DNA of 64,000 bases. Source: Adiantum capillus-veneris. Taxonomy: Eukaryota; Streptophyta; Polypodiopsida; Polypodiales; Pteridaceae. The DNA is taken from positions 89,058,881-89,122,880 of the forward strand of contig CM043957.1 in assembly GCA_014529385.2 (NCBI GenBank), given 5' to 3'. A program made the position numbers and the translations under genes. How positions within the stretch are numbered: position 1 is the first letter of the stretch; every line of letters begins with the position of its first letter. Shown here one piece after another: positions 21,284-32,797 of this stretch. Below the pieces are notes generated by a model. It worked only from the letters and a program-made list of their open reading frames with translations, had not been told where the DNA came from and did no database searches.

Positions 21284-21569
21284 CCACCCTTACTCCGCCT
21301 CCGCCCTCAGTAGTGCCCCTGCCCGCAAACCCCACCCCGCCCCCCTTACCCCGTCTCCGCCCCCAGTAGCACTCGCACCCACACACAAGTCCCCGATAGC
21401 GCTAACGCACACGTCCCCCCCCTTCCTCGTCGCCCGCATGGCGGGGGACGAGCCGGGGTGTACTATCGCCTACACGCCCCTGTTACCCGCCTCCCCAACC
21501 CTTCAACTTACAGCTTCTTGCCCCCCTCTCGTTAGCACACTTGACCGCTCACACATCCCCCTTACACAT

Positions 21570-22198
21570 AAACATTGAAAAAAATTTAAATAATTAATTG
21601 ACCAAAATTTTATCTTTATCTATTGCACTAAACTAATATTCACGTGATCACACAGTCACACAGTTACAAACAAATATTTTTTACTAAATATTTTGTATAT
21701 TTTTTACATTAATTTATTAAAATAATAAAATATTATTAATTTTAAATTTATAATGCCTATATTATTAGACGTGAGTATATAAACAATTGGTTAGTTTGTA
21801 CAATGTGATCTTGTGCTTAATTATTTGTTTAGCATATTATTATGGCTTGCTCTTTATTTTTCCTAGATAAAGAGTAAATTCTTATCCTTTTTACAATGGT
21901 AAATTTATAATATCTGAATCATTTCTTTTAGAATTAATTTCTCCAATCCAATTTACAACTTTAGATGCGTCATCGAAGTTGGTGATATTGAAATGAATTT
22001 GCCTCTGACGCTCAACAATTTGGGTGAATTCATCTATGTACTAGATGAACAGCTTTCACGTAAATACAAAGTCAACGTATCCCATCAAAACAATATGCAG
22101 GCTCACCTAGCACGACTCCCATTGCCATTGTGGATAGTCTGTCACAAGTGCAATTCGGTCAAAAGGAGTTAATAGATCTATGCACCTCGGCTTGAGCT
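21570..22198. other. AT-rich, no gene
   Basis: Very AT-rich sequence (many AAATATTTT-type runs) upstream of the MULE-like frame. It may hold the transposon's 5' end, but I could not match a terminal inverted repeat to anything near 25800. Confidence 0.4.
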
Positions 22199-22801
22199 TT
22201 GCTCTCAAATAGCTACAAAAGGAGTACAAGACAAAAACTCTTACATACCGAAAACAAGGGCACATTGACAAAGCTTTTGACGCAAATACAACAAGTGGAA
22301 CAAGTTACACAGATTCCAAGGTCTTACAATTTAGAATTTCCACCTACCATGGGAAAGTTGCACCATATGGATGCAATGGAGCATAAGTATGATCCTCATT
22401 TGTGGTCGAAGCCACAAACATCCAATATTGTTTTTCCTGGTGATTTCAACGGGTACATACAAAAGGCAAATGCACTCGGAAAATATTGTAAGATTGGAGA
22501 TAAGAGCCTTACATGCCACTTTTGTAAGGCAATTGCTTTCTGTATTGCAACATGTGATTATGTAGTATACTATTTCATGCCATCCGATGAGACTGCCACT
22601 AGAGTCATGATTCATCGTGGCATCGTGTCGATCGGCACATCCAAAACAGTAACGAACAACACCAAGGTGATGATACAAAGGATTTTTACTGTTGACCCAC
22701 ACACAGGAGCCAGGAAGGTTCAAATGTGTTTGGCAAAAGAAATTATAAGTACAACACTTCTTCGCAACAACACCAACGAAGGAATTTTAGACGAGCAATA
22801 G
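22199..22801 (+). pseudogene. MULE-like transposase, N-terminal DNA-binding part
   Basis: A 200-residue frame with a Cys pair (CHFCKA), then ATCDYVVYYFMPSDETATRV and MIHRG. This fits the FLYWCH/WRKY-like N-terminal domain of plant Mutator-like transposases (Cys...Tyr-Tyr-Val-x-Pro...His). The usual H-x-H-P segment is not clear. The frame continues past an in-frame TAG as LFAIAEELGPLVQDNWYEHF before breaking. Confidence 0.5.
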
Positions 22802-22960
22802 CTATTTGCGATTGCTGAGGAGTTGGGGCCATTGGTGCAAGATAATTGGTATGAGCATTTCCTAGATTATTATTCGATGCAAAACTCTATGCTAAATTAT
22901 TTTTTATCTAAACACTTTGTACATTGTTAGGTTTTGAAGGTCAGTATCTATTTTACGTAG

Positions 22961-24668
22961 AGGGCTTGACGAAGAATATTTCGGCATTGATGCACTCCTA
23001 AAGCTGAAGCGAGACTGCACATATGACTTTTTCCATGGAAGCCGGTTTCCTGGTCAAGGTACGGAGGGGGAGAAATGTTATGTCTTCAAAATTTCCACAA
23101 TTGGTCCAGCATCCGGTGTGGACCTGGTGAACTGAATGAAACAAGATCGGGATGGCGATCTTCGACCTACGTGGATCCAGTTTGATCACACCAGACGTGT
23201 TAACGAATGGGTGACTATGGCCTGTCATGTCTACGATCCAAGGTACATGGTGCACCTTAACAGCTTTCTGGGTTGCCTTTGACTCTCTCTAAAATAATTT
23301 TTTTGGAGCATGCAGGACCTTTTGACTATTACAACTTGTGAAATGAAACAGGAAGACATGGAAATGCAATGTTTGTTTTGGGAGTGCCTCAATGATGTAA
23401 TGATATCATGTGGGTGTGACAAAGCTAATTTCTTTGGCTTCATGGCGGATGAAGCTCAAGCAAATTGGAATGCAGTTCGAATTGTTTTCAATGGTGGTGA
23501 CAAGACCAATAGAATGAGCGGTCGAGAGCGTTCTTGTCTTTTCCATTGGAAGCAAAGCTTGAATCAACACACAATGAAGTATGTGGTGCAAGCCTTCTCA
23601 ACACACACACAAAGAAATGTGTGAGATGTGGAGGCAAGCACCAACAAAAGAGGCAGCAGTAGCAGAGGCTCGTCTGATACGCCAATGGTGGCGTAACAGT
23701 CATTGCATAGACCATAACGCTCCATATATGGATTCATGGCTTAGTGGCTGGGAAATTCGTATTGCACATTGGGGTGGCATTATGACATGCGTAGAAAGTA
23801 GCTCTGATGGACCAAACACTCCACGCACTAACCTTGCAGAGAGCAAGCATGGCAGCTGGCTAGCAGGGGAGGGTTTTTGTAAATGCATTTCATTATATGA
23901 TGCATGTACAACCGACCTTGAAAATTCTATCTTACAGAGCACAAAGACCATTTCATACAGCCATGGAAAACACATTGGGAAGGGTCCATCAATACAAAAG
24001 CTTGCGGAACGCCATGAAAAACGTCCTAGCCAAGTGATAAGAGCAGTGAAAGTGGCTATTGAGGACACTCCAATGTATAAACAACCAACTCCATTGACAG
24101 AAGATAAGGAGACATCAAGGCAAAAATGCAAGCCAAATGAGGTTATCAACGTGGAAGATGATGCATCGCATAGGCCTGAGTACAACTCGGTCACCAAAGA
24201 TCGCAAGAAGTGTGGAAGACCACGTAAGATCAACTTTGCAGAAGAAGGAATATCACAAACCCCAAAACAAAGTATAGGTTATGGTGGGCAGTATGTAGTT
24301 GAGCGCAAGGTCAATGAGGCAATGTGGAACATACCCGGACTCCACAAGGTAGTAGGGTCACATGTAGCGGCATGCAAGAGGAGGACGAGGTGTGGATGCA
24401 GTATTGCAGGTTCTAGCCTTGGTATACCGGCCCCATCTTTTGAAGGATATCAAAAGCATCCAAATGGTGTGGTGCGTCAATGGTTTTGGTTTTGTCCGGA
24501 TCATGTCTTGCACTTCCATATAGTAGACCAGAACATTGAGCCGTAGCCTCAGCATCCACCACACACTTGGCCCGTACATGTGGGCACCAACCTATCGGAG
24601 GATGAGGTGCAAATATTGCATGAACGGGGGTATCAAGTGGAGCTCAACAAAGAAGAATATCTAATGTA
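22961..24668 (+). pseudogene. MULE-like transposase core with AT-hook
   Basis: The core can be read through a likely 66-bp intron (23250-23315, GTGCAC...GCAG), giving CHVYDPRYM then DLLTITTCEMKQEDMEMQCL. GFMADEAQANWNAVRIVF follows, then RERSCLFHWKQSLNQH. This is the D...E...D layout and the C-H pair of Mutator-like DDE transposases. A frameshift in a CACACA run near 23605 joins AFSTH to MCEMWRQAPTKEAAVAEARL. Further on are an AT-hook (CGRPRK, about 24231-24248) and an unrecognised Cys-rich tail. An in-frame TAG (24544) precedes the final TAA at 24666. It would cut and paste the element. Confidence 0.65.
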
Positions 24669-24692
24669 ACGCCGGTTGCTCCTGCACAAAAT

Positions 24693-25118
24693 ATGACCAA
24701 CTCTCCTTTCAAGTCAAAAGATACATCCACTCCTGAAGGCAGTGCAAGAGCCACAGTGCAAGATGGTGTGCGTGTACGGTATCGGACTTCCATTTCCGAG
24801 GATGCTGCTCGTAAGATCAGTTTAGCGCTAGCCCTGAGAGCGAAGGTCGTAGAAGAGATATGTGCAGTAGATGGTGTTAATGAGGTCTTCAAAGTAGAGA
24901 CCAAAAGTGAAGATTGTCACGTCGGGATGTACAAAGTTTGTATTTGCAACCAGACATCGTGTACATGTCCAGACTTCATGGAACGGGTGTCAAAGCAAAA
25001 ACCATATCTTGCATGTAAACATTTGTATTTTATTTATCTGCGTGTGCTAGGGTTAAGCCAAAATGAGAAAATATCCATCAACCAATTCTGGCAGATGCTT
25101 ATATCTTCAGGGCACTGA
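24693..25118 (+). CDS. SWIM zinc-finger protein, C-terminal part of MULE-like transposase
   Basis: 141 residues, open from ATG to TGA. The SWIM finger is complete: SCTCPDF (CxC), a 16-residue spacer, then CKH (CxH), followed by LYFIYLRVLG. It is preceded by a domain with EDAARKISLALALRAKVVEE. In plant MULEs SWIM sits at the transposase C-terminus. Here it is separated from the catalytic region by a stop and 24 bp, so it may be the same ancient protein or a second exon. A related scrap occurs at 374-601. Confidence 0.7.
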   Translation: MTNSPFKSKDTSTPEGSARATVQDGVRVRYRTSISEDAARKISLALALRAKVVEEICAVDGVNEVFKVETKSEDCHVGMYKVCICNQTSCTCPDFMERVSKQKPYLACKHLYFIYLRVLGLSQNEKISINQFWQMLISSGH

Positions 25119-25405
25119 GCCGAACCTATCCAGGCATGGATGCATAGCATTTGTCAATTCTCACTTTTTGTTAGTATGCTTCACAAAATGGACAACTATA
25201 TTAGTTTCTAATTTTATCTTATGATGGCCACATTTTGGTACATTGATTTGTAGTTTTTTTCAAATTTGGGAAATGGTTGTTTATTTGTCAAATCGTGAAT
25301 AAAGTAATATAATATTTGCACAATGGCTATAAATTACTATTGCTTGAATCTTATTTTGTGAAAGCTTCCAGTAGCTTCCGTTGCACACCTCTATTACTTT
25401 TCACA

Positions 25406-25744
25406 ATGACCGACTATCTTGAGAATAAAATCAAGTCTGCCTGGGATGCCATGGAAGCCATTCCCAACGGAGAGGCGTTGTATGGAGCCGACTGGTTTAG
25501 GGAGGCTCTAAAGGCAACAATCAATGTGTATCGCCTCTATCATTGCCGCAAGGAACTCAATATGCAGAGCTTACTCAGCTTGGTCGAGAAGGGACAATTC
25601 GCTTTCTCTTGCTGGAAGAAGATTGGGTTCATCACAGAGGAGGATGAGGAGGAAATGACGCAGTATCTAGGGAACGTGGTGAATCTTCTTTTGCCCCTCG
25701 AAGGCAGAACATCTACTCCTAAAACTGGGCCTTCTAGAAGATGA
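25406..25744 (+). CDS. Small hypothetical protein downstream of transposase
   Basis: 112 residues from the ATG after CACA (MTDYLENKIKSAWDAMEAIP) to a TGA. It is acidic and mostly helical by composition, with EEDEEEM and a basic Ser/Thr/Pro tail. I do not recognise it. An AATAAA at 25773 could be its polyadenylation signal. It follows the SWIM frame by about 290 bp on the same strand, so it may be a second ORF of the same transposon. Confidence 0.45.
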   Translation: MTDYLENKIKSAWDAMEAIPNGEALYGADWFREALKATINVYRLYHCRKELNMQSLLSLVEKGQFAFSCWKKIGFITEEDEEEMTQYLGNVVNLLLPLEGRTSTPKTGPSRR

Positions 25745-25858
25745 ACGCTTCTTGCCTATGTAATGCAAGTGCAATAAAATGTAACTTTCTATTATTAATG
25801 GATGTTATTGTTTTCAGTACCCTAAACCCTAAATCTTTGTCTATGTCTCAACCTCCCT

Positions 25859-25864
<6 letters not shown>

Positions 25865-25938
<74 letters not shown>
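25865..25938. repeat. (CT)n microsatellite
   Basis: About 37 uninterrupted CT units. Confidence 0.98.
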
Positions 25939-25940
<2 letters not shown>

Positions 25941-26718
25941 AGATAGAGATATGGAAAAGGCAAAAGAGTCGACAAGGAGGAAGAGAGAATGTTTTTAGGA
26001 ATCTGCTCACCTGATTCTTAAAAAGCACTCACCAAAAATTGCTCGCCTGGAAATATCTCCCACTCACTAGCATCTATATACATGTTCTTTCCCATGTAGT
26101 AGATTCTCCTTTCAGGGAACTTTGTGGGACGCATGTCTAACCTCACCATCCTATCTTATTGCAGTATTAGCAAGAACCACGATTAATTTGTCAAACCATG
26201 GGACGAAGCTAACTCCACTAGTGCATAGAGACTACAACTAACAACTCGCATCTAACTCAGGCTACACTCAAGTGACTGAAATCACCAAAAGCCAATCGCT
26301 CATCAGCAAACAAATCACATCCATTACAGCATCAAATGACATCCAAACGTAACGAAACTTCTAGGACAAGTTTATAAGACCTAAGCACACATGTCTATGG
26401 CCTCAAACCCAACTTTAGGTCAAGTTCCAAAATCGCAATTATTAATAGCAGTGGATTTTTTACCTAGTCGTTTTCAACCCAGAATGCATCTAAATGCTTA
26501 GCAATGATGCCCCAATGCTTAGTTTTTGATTTGAACATGTAAATTCCTAGTTATGATGAAATTAGGCCGCGGGTCGGCGACGCCAAAAGCTATGAAATAC
26601 TGTGAATGGCTTACGTCAATGCGTAGAGCTCTTACCTGCGGTTGCAATGCAATAAACGCATTCGCAATGTGACAACCGGGGAGGGAGTAGGAAGCGCGAG
26701 AAGGAGAGGAGTGAGCGT
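25939..26718. other. No gene seen
   Basis: Nothing with coding character. A sequence near 26435 (AATCGCAATTATTAAT) resembles the palindrome cluster at 30783-31376 in decayed form. Confidence 0.4.
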
Positions 26719-27005
26719 TGTTAGCTCACGCTGTGTATTTCTTATCCAAAAACTTATAAAAAACTTACAAAAATTGGCTTTTATACCTTAGCCAAGGTTT
26801 TGGGTGGTCAAAAGTAATAATCTGGAGTTTTACCAAAGCTAGGAATTGAATGGCTGATACAATCTGGAAGCTTGTAGCCCCGGCTCATTAATTACAAGGT
26901 TTATCAAGAAAACAGGAGTTACAATATTCCAGATTTATCAAAATAATAATTGTTTTTACAAGGAGAACTCCGAAAAATGGTGTCCACGTTAGCTTGCTGC
27001 TAACA
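26719..27005 (-). repeat. LTR (3' LTR of a minus-strand retroelement)
   Basis: 287 bp with 7-bp terminal inverted repeats TGTTAGC...GCTAACA. On the minus strand it contains GGTATAAAAGCC (about 26776-26787), a good TATA box. It directly follows a minus-strand purine run. I found no second copy in the window, so the upstream LTR is missing. Confidence 0.65.
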
Positions 27006-27019
27006 TTCCCCCCCTCCTC
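27006..27019 (-). promoter_or_regulatory. Polypurine tract
   Basis: On the minus strand AGGAGGGGGGGAA abuts the LTR start TGTTAGC. This placement supports the LTR call and its orientation. Confidence 0.7.
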
Positions 27020-27044
27020 GCCTGTGTCGTCCCTTGATACAGCT

Positions 27045-28771
27045 TTATGGGCTGAAGTAATCTTTGGGTTGACGGCGGGCGAGGCGGTCCTTCAGTGCTT
27101 CCAGTGATTTTTCATATCTGATTTTGCGTTCTTTGTATGGCACTTGCAAAAACTGGATGGTGACTTTGTTTCTGAGTTCTACTACCGAGTATCCTACAAA
27201 TCTGGCTGTGAGGTTGCTTATCACCGGTGCAAATATCTTCATTCGCTACGTGAAAAAGTCAGTGTAGAAGGCCTCCTCAAAAGCTAGCATATTGTGCGAG
27301 GGCAGAAACATGCATTGGGCGTAAAATCCATAAAGAACTTCCTCTGAGGGCTGCCCACTTAGATCATAGCAGAGGCCTTTGTTTCCTTCCAAAAATGAGA
27401 TCCATGGGGCTCCTGTCTGCTCAGGATCATTGAAGACTTGTATGCAAGTAAGTAGCATCCTGCAAATTTTATAAAGCATTGCGCAGGAGAGATCTGGCAG
27501 ACTTTTGAAGGATGTCATGGCGCCCATTAGGGTTTTCACCATGTATTCTTCTGTTGCTTGACCTCTCTCGAGAGCTGGCAGCCTGGGAAAGTTCAGCCAT
27601 GTTGGCCTTTTTTTCTGCAATGCTTCGTGTGCTTGCCATGTCCTTACTCGAGGTACAGGACAAAATGTTGGATCTCTCTGTATGGCCGCAGGTTCTCTCA
27701 TGAACAGAATCAAGTATCTTGGATTCTTGTTCAACCAGCTTAGCCGCCACTTCGGGTGGTCTTGATCTGCGCCATCTTCTTGCATATCTCGGTATAATCT
27801 TTCCTTTACCTGTAAGAGTTCAACCTTGATGAGAGGGTATGGCAGGGATTGTTGGTGCCATTGAGCATTGATTTGATTGGGAGTGAGCTGTGCGACGTTG
27901 ATAGAGTTTAAAACTCTCAACTCCCAATCCATAGTTGCCTTCCAGTGCTCATCTACCTCCCAGGTGATCTTTTTCTTTAGTGCATCTTCCTCAGCCTTTG
28001 ATAGTTGGACCATCGGCATTGTGTCTTCCTTTGTAATTTGGATTTGAAAATCTTCTTCCCCACTCGCCTCTACTGTAGACTGCGTCTTAAAGTCAGCAAT
28101 TGAGATCGAGGGGATTTCCATTTGGGGCGGCTCTGAAGTGCCTGCCTCCTCCTGTATATCTGGCTTTCTATCTCTGAGGAGTTGGTTTACTCTTTTCAAT
28201 TCTGCAATCTCTTTAAGGAGCTCCTCCTCTCTTTGGACCCGCATGAGCGCCAGGTCTCTGCGTTGTGACTGCTCTAGCTTCAACTCCAGCTCTAAATCTT
28301 TGTTTTTCTTCTCAAGTGCTTTATACACCTCATCTGTTCCCTTGATCGAGGCCACGACTGAATTTTCTCTTGATTGCCGCAAGAAAGTGGCCTGATCATT
28401 AATTCTTTGTTCCGAATACTATAGAATGCGTTTGCTACATCTAATTGTACTTGAATCTTTTGAGCTGACAGAGAGGTGGTAAGAAGTTCATTGGTCACTT
28501 CTGTCAACTGCTCATCTTTCACCTTGCAGGCATCAGATAGCTTAGTCAGGAGGTCACCCAACTCCTCCATTTCCTTCTGTTGGCTGTCCCTGGCTATCTG
28601 ATATCGTTCTGCTTCAGTCTTTAGCTCTTGTATGTGATTTTGGAGATAAGTAATTGTATCCATTTTGTCTTCTAGCTCTCCTTGAAGAGCATCGATGACC
28701 ATTTCTAATTCTTTGGCTTTAGTACTGCGGTTAAAGGCTGCTGAGCGGAGTTTCTCCGTCATGATTTGCAT
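27045..28771 (-). pseudogene. Large retroelement-associated protein: coiled coil plus C-terminal domain
   Basis: The upstream part (28771-28390) is coiled coil (LQGELEDKMDTITYLQNHIQ). A frameshift near 28390 leads into a second coiled coil (KNKDLELELKLEQSQRRDLA) and then a folded-looking region. That region contains DPTFCPVPRVRTWQAHEALQ and WISFLEGNKGLCYDLSGQ. An in-frame TAG at 27246 separates the last 65 residues (KIFAPVISNLTARFVGYSVV). The end lies just inside the polypurine tract, as expected for the last ORF of an LTR element. I know of no named domain here and see no polymerase motifs. Confidence 0.55.
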
Positions 28772-28836
28772 CTACCTTGCATACTCGTTCACTTGTAGAA
28801 TGAATTCATCATTGGACTGCCACTCCCCTTGTCTTG

Positions 28837-29283
28837 CTACTTTGGATGTACCGGCAGCCTCTTGTGTTGCTCTTGCTGTGTTGTTATTGCTGGTGTTTCG
28901 ATAAAGGTGGTTACTTCCTGGCCATCCTGAGGTTTTGAAACCTCAATAGTTTCTGGCAGAGTGGAAACAACTTGTGTGGTCTCAACCCTTTTCGTTTCCA
29001 CGGTTGCAGACCTTTCCACCTTCTTAGTTTCAGTTACTTCCTCATGTGTAGTGGTTTTCTCCTTTTCTTTATCTTCCTCTTTATCAGATTCATCTGTTGG
29101 CTTGTGAGTTTCCTCGGCTGTCTGTTCTCGTGCTCGTTCAGCTTCCTTTTCTTCATGTTGCTCGGTGTGGTCAGTGTGTTGTGTAGCTTCCATTTGGTGG
29201 GTGAAATCAGACTCTTTTTCCTTATCAGCCTCGGACTCTTCAGTGGTCTCTTGGCATGGTGATGATGATGGTAGAGTGGGCAT
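28837..29283 (-). pseudogene. Acidic Glu/Lys/Thr-rich linker of the same protein
   Basis: About 148 residues dominated by Glu, Lys and Thr (DESDKEEDKEKEKTTTHEEV). Low complexity, so probably a disordered linker. It is in a different frame from both neighbours, showing at least two indels. The stretch 29284-29725 is similarly charged but broken by stops. Confidence 0.5.
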
Positions 29284-29725
29284 GGGCTGGTCTTGTTGTT
29301 CCGACGGCGGTGAGGTGGGTTGGGGAGATGCCTAGCCTTGCTCTTGAGTTGTTGCTTCCTTAGCTTTCTTGGCCGCTTCTTCCGCCTCTTTCAGCTTCAA
29401 GGCCTCTGCCTCTTGGTACATTCTTTCTAAATGATCCTTGGGATCCTCGGCCTCTTTCCTCGAATGATGTTTCGTTCGAAGTCCCTTCAAGCCAGTAGGT
29501 ACCCAGTTTTCTGGGTCTTTTCCCTGCGCTTGCCTAGTGCGTTGATATGCCTATTTTTCTCTTTCAAATCTCGCTTGCTTTTGAGCTGGCTCCTCTTGGT
29601 GGGCAGCCATTGCTTTCCTCTTCATCTCTTCCCTCCTAGCTCTTTTTTCTTCGTTGTCAGAACTTTCACTGCTATGCTGCTCGGATGAACTGTCATCGGA
29701 TTCATCACCTGATTTAAATGATCAC

Positions 29726-30591
29726 TTACCAGATCTTGTAGATCTTGGAGGGTGGATCTGCCAAGATCCATGTGTTTTGATCCGGGGCAGGTGGTAGGTT
29801 TTCGGCCATGCTGATGGCATGATAGGCTATTCTGGTCAAGACTTCAGGTGCGCCCAAGTAGGTTATCTTTCCCTCCTTCTTGGTGGCCTTTAATGTTGTT
29901 AACACATATTGCACGTGGTCCACAGGTTGTCTGGTGGTTGACTTCAGAACTTGTGTAAAAGTTGTGGCCACGGCGTGATTTGGTGTCGGGTACCTTGGTG
30001 GCCTTTTTGCTAGGAAATGGAAATGTTGGTGGTACAGACGGGGGCTGGCTCTTCCACCTGCTTGTGGATGAGATCGGCAAATGTAGCCGCAATTGTTTCC
30101 TTTGTAAACGTGCCCGCTGTTTTCCTATCTCTTGCCCGCATGTTCATCCCTTCAGTGGGCAATCTGAGTGCCTCTGCCACTATTTCCTTTGTAATCACAA
30201 CTTGTACCTTGTTTCCTTGGTTGTCTGAGATTTGGGCAGTTTCGTCTTCCTTGATGGTGGACAGAAGCTTGTAAGCCTTCTGAAAGTCTACTCCGCAGGG
30301 CTCTTGTTCATAGAAGTGTCGGAGTCCCAACCTGCGGTTAGCCTCTTTGGTTTCTGGCTTTGCTGCGACATCATAAACCTCTTTGGGCAAGAGCTGCAAC
30401 TCCACCGGATGCCCTTCTTCACTCTTAAATCTGCCCGTGAAGACCATGGTGTGGTGTTCTTCTAACTGTTCTTTAAAAAGATAAGATGCCTTTGCTACCT
30501 TTACTGACTCGGGGTCCAGTTGATACGGTGGTAGCTCTTGCAGTTTCTCCTTTTGGTTTAACTTCTTCTTGGCCTTCTCTGCAGCTTGCAT
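29726..30591 (-). pseudogene. N-terminal gag-like / plant-mobile-type domain of the same protein
   Basis: Starts at 30591 (MQAAEKAKKKLNQKEKLQEL). The region TKEIVAEALRLPTEGMNMRA, then about 45 residues later TFTQVLKSTTRQPVDHVQYV and ITYLGAPEVLTRIAYHAI, resembles the layout of putative plant transposon/retrotransposon ORF proteins: helix, LP..G, then a variable region and a capsid-like helical bundle. A frameshift near 30010 splits it. The resemblance is by eye only. Confidence 0.45.
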
Positions 30592-32797
30592 TGCTCCTGT
30601 TCAGTGAATAGAGTGCAAAGTTAGTGGAGTTGTCAGATTTTTCTCCAGAATGTCCTTTTAGACTGAAATGCTGATAATCTGGTCCAAATTGCTTCAAATC
30701 AATTTTTGAACAAGCAAAGATGCATAAAATCATGCAAGGAACAAAACTGTATGGTCAAAACAAAAATTTTGTAACCAAAGTAAATAATCGCGATTATTTA
30801 CAGCTGGGAAAATTTTCAACTTTTTTGCAATTTTGGCTTTATAGGCTTGAAGTATGTGCCAATTATATGCTCTGAGGGAAATTTGGGCTCATTTGGATGT
30901 ACAAGTTGGAAATGGTACCAGATTTTGGCTTTAGGTCTCTGAAACAGTAGATATAAAGGAAATTTGAGATTTTGAAATCCAAATTGACTCAAAATTGGCT
31001 AGTGGGCTTATCACATCATGTACTTTGGATGTATGATGACAAATTTTCAAAATTGCCCCATTTTGGTCAAAAAGTAAATAATCGCGATTATTAACTTTTC
31101 TTCCCAAAATGACATTTTTTGGCATAGACTGGTTCTACGCATGGTATAGACCTTGGATATGAATTATGAGGTGATTTGGATCAAGAAAAGTTGTTAATAA
31201 CCCAAATTTTGGCTTTCACAGACTTCTTTGCGTTTTTTGGCAATTTTGCAAGTAAAGGGTGGTCATTTTACCTCATACTTGATTTTTGGCATGTAATAGG
31301 TGTGTACACATGATAGGTGAGGTGAATTGACAATTTCCATGCAAAAATGTTGCAAAAGTAAATAATCGCGATTATTATAACAGTGACAAAAACTTTGCAT
31401 TTCACATATTTTGAGCTAAACATGTTTCATACACCTAATACAAGTCCTAAATTGAATTTGGTCAAGTTTGGTCATGCCGGCATCACTTTGTGCTTTGTTG
31501 ACTCTGAAATCATCGTCTTTTGTGACTACTCTGTCTGTTGGGTTGGTCTGTCAACTTTGAGGCTTTGGACTTGTCCGTAACATCATCGTGAAGCTACCTG
31601 TCCAATTCTGACTCATTTGGAGTCAGTTTGGCCTCGTGTGTCGAATTTGACGCTTTGTAACCTTCGAGCCGTTTTTCGCTTTTTGAGGGCTTTACTTGAT
31701 GGATTTCTCCAAACCAATCATATACATTGTATATGAACCTCATTAGCAAGACATCTGTGGAGTCAGGTCGGAATTCTGGCCTTTCCCAAAAAACCCTAAT
31801 TCTCTATTGAGGACCCCCTTGACCCCAGTCGAATGATCATCTGATGGTATGGAATGGTTCTATCATGTTAGGGCATGCTATGGTTCAAATCCCATCCGAT
31901 TTGGTCAAGCTGACAGGGCGCTATGGTCACTTTTAGGTCGTAGGTCTTCGTGCACTGCTCGACTTGTAGGGTTTTTTCTAGGGCTTTAGACTAGCTACCG
32001 GCCATACAAAATGGATCATTGATTAGTAAGGAACTTACCCCTCATGTCTCTTGTGAGACAGCGCTGAAAAATGTCAACTATAGGCTCCAGAAATGACGCG
32101 CGAAAAAAGCCGAAATGCTCTCTCTGCAAAGCTCCAAGTGGAAATGAGGTGGTTTTAGCCTAGTCTGGCTATTTCTACCCGGACTTCCCGAACCAAATTT
32201 CCCCAGATTCCCCCGTTAGTCCTATTAGGCCGTGCAATCTATGTTAGGCTCAAAAATTTCCCAAATCGGATTCTTGTAGCTTATTCTGCAAAAAATTTGC
32301 AGAACCCTACCCGCCTAATTTAGGCTTTCTGCTTCCATCTTTTGATTTTGTTGAAAATTTTTGTGCTAGTCCGCCTTGTCTTTCTGATCACCATCGTGTT
32401 TTCCGTTTTTCCATCTGAGCTTTCCTGCTAATTATTATTAATTTTGACCTTTTTATTGGAAAAATCAAAGAAAATAGAAAAATGCTCTAAAAAAAGCAAA
32501 GTGAAAATCCAATAATTAAGAAGATCCTTGAAAAACACAGCTTTATTGTTTTTTGTTGGATTTCTCCATTTTTAAACCTTCCTATTAGCAAAAATGATGA
32601 AAATACCCAAAAAAATGACTATTTTTGATGATTTTCTGATAGTATATACACTATTTACACTCATCGGGAAGATATTATCAGTGACTTTTCCCGAGTTGAT
32701 GAATTATAAGGGAATTACTAGGTAATTTTACAAAAATCACACATCAACATGAAACTTTTTCCTCCCTCTTCAAACATTGGCCTTAATTACTTAGTAT
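30592..32797. other. Long non-coding leader region with palindrome cluster
   Basis: 2.2 kb without coding signal, upstream of the minus-strand protein. It contains three exact palindromes listed separately and repeated phrases such as ATTTTGGCTTT and CAAAATTG, suggesting decayed tandem units about 290 bp long. No second LTR was found here. Confidence 0.5.
30783..31376. repeat. Three copies of palindrome AATAATCGCGATTATT
   Basis: Exact 16-bp copies at 30783-30798, 31077-31092 and 31361-31376, spaced 294 and 284 bp. All are preceded by GTAA; the first extends to a 20-bp perfect palindrome. Such spacing and conservation amid diverged sequence suggests a protein-binding site or the conserved core of a tandem repeat. 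Confidence 0.9.

Noticed and set aside
20974-21578. GC-rich frames with Trp-Pro-Arg periodicity
   Set aside because: They arise from a 63-bp tandem repeat whose period is a multiple of three.
23406-24233. Minus-strand open frames across the MULE-like core
   Set aside because: They are antisense shadows of the transposase, whose conserved motifs lie on the plus strand.
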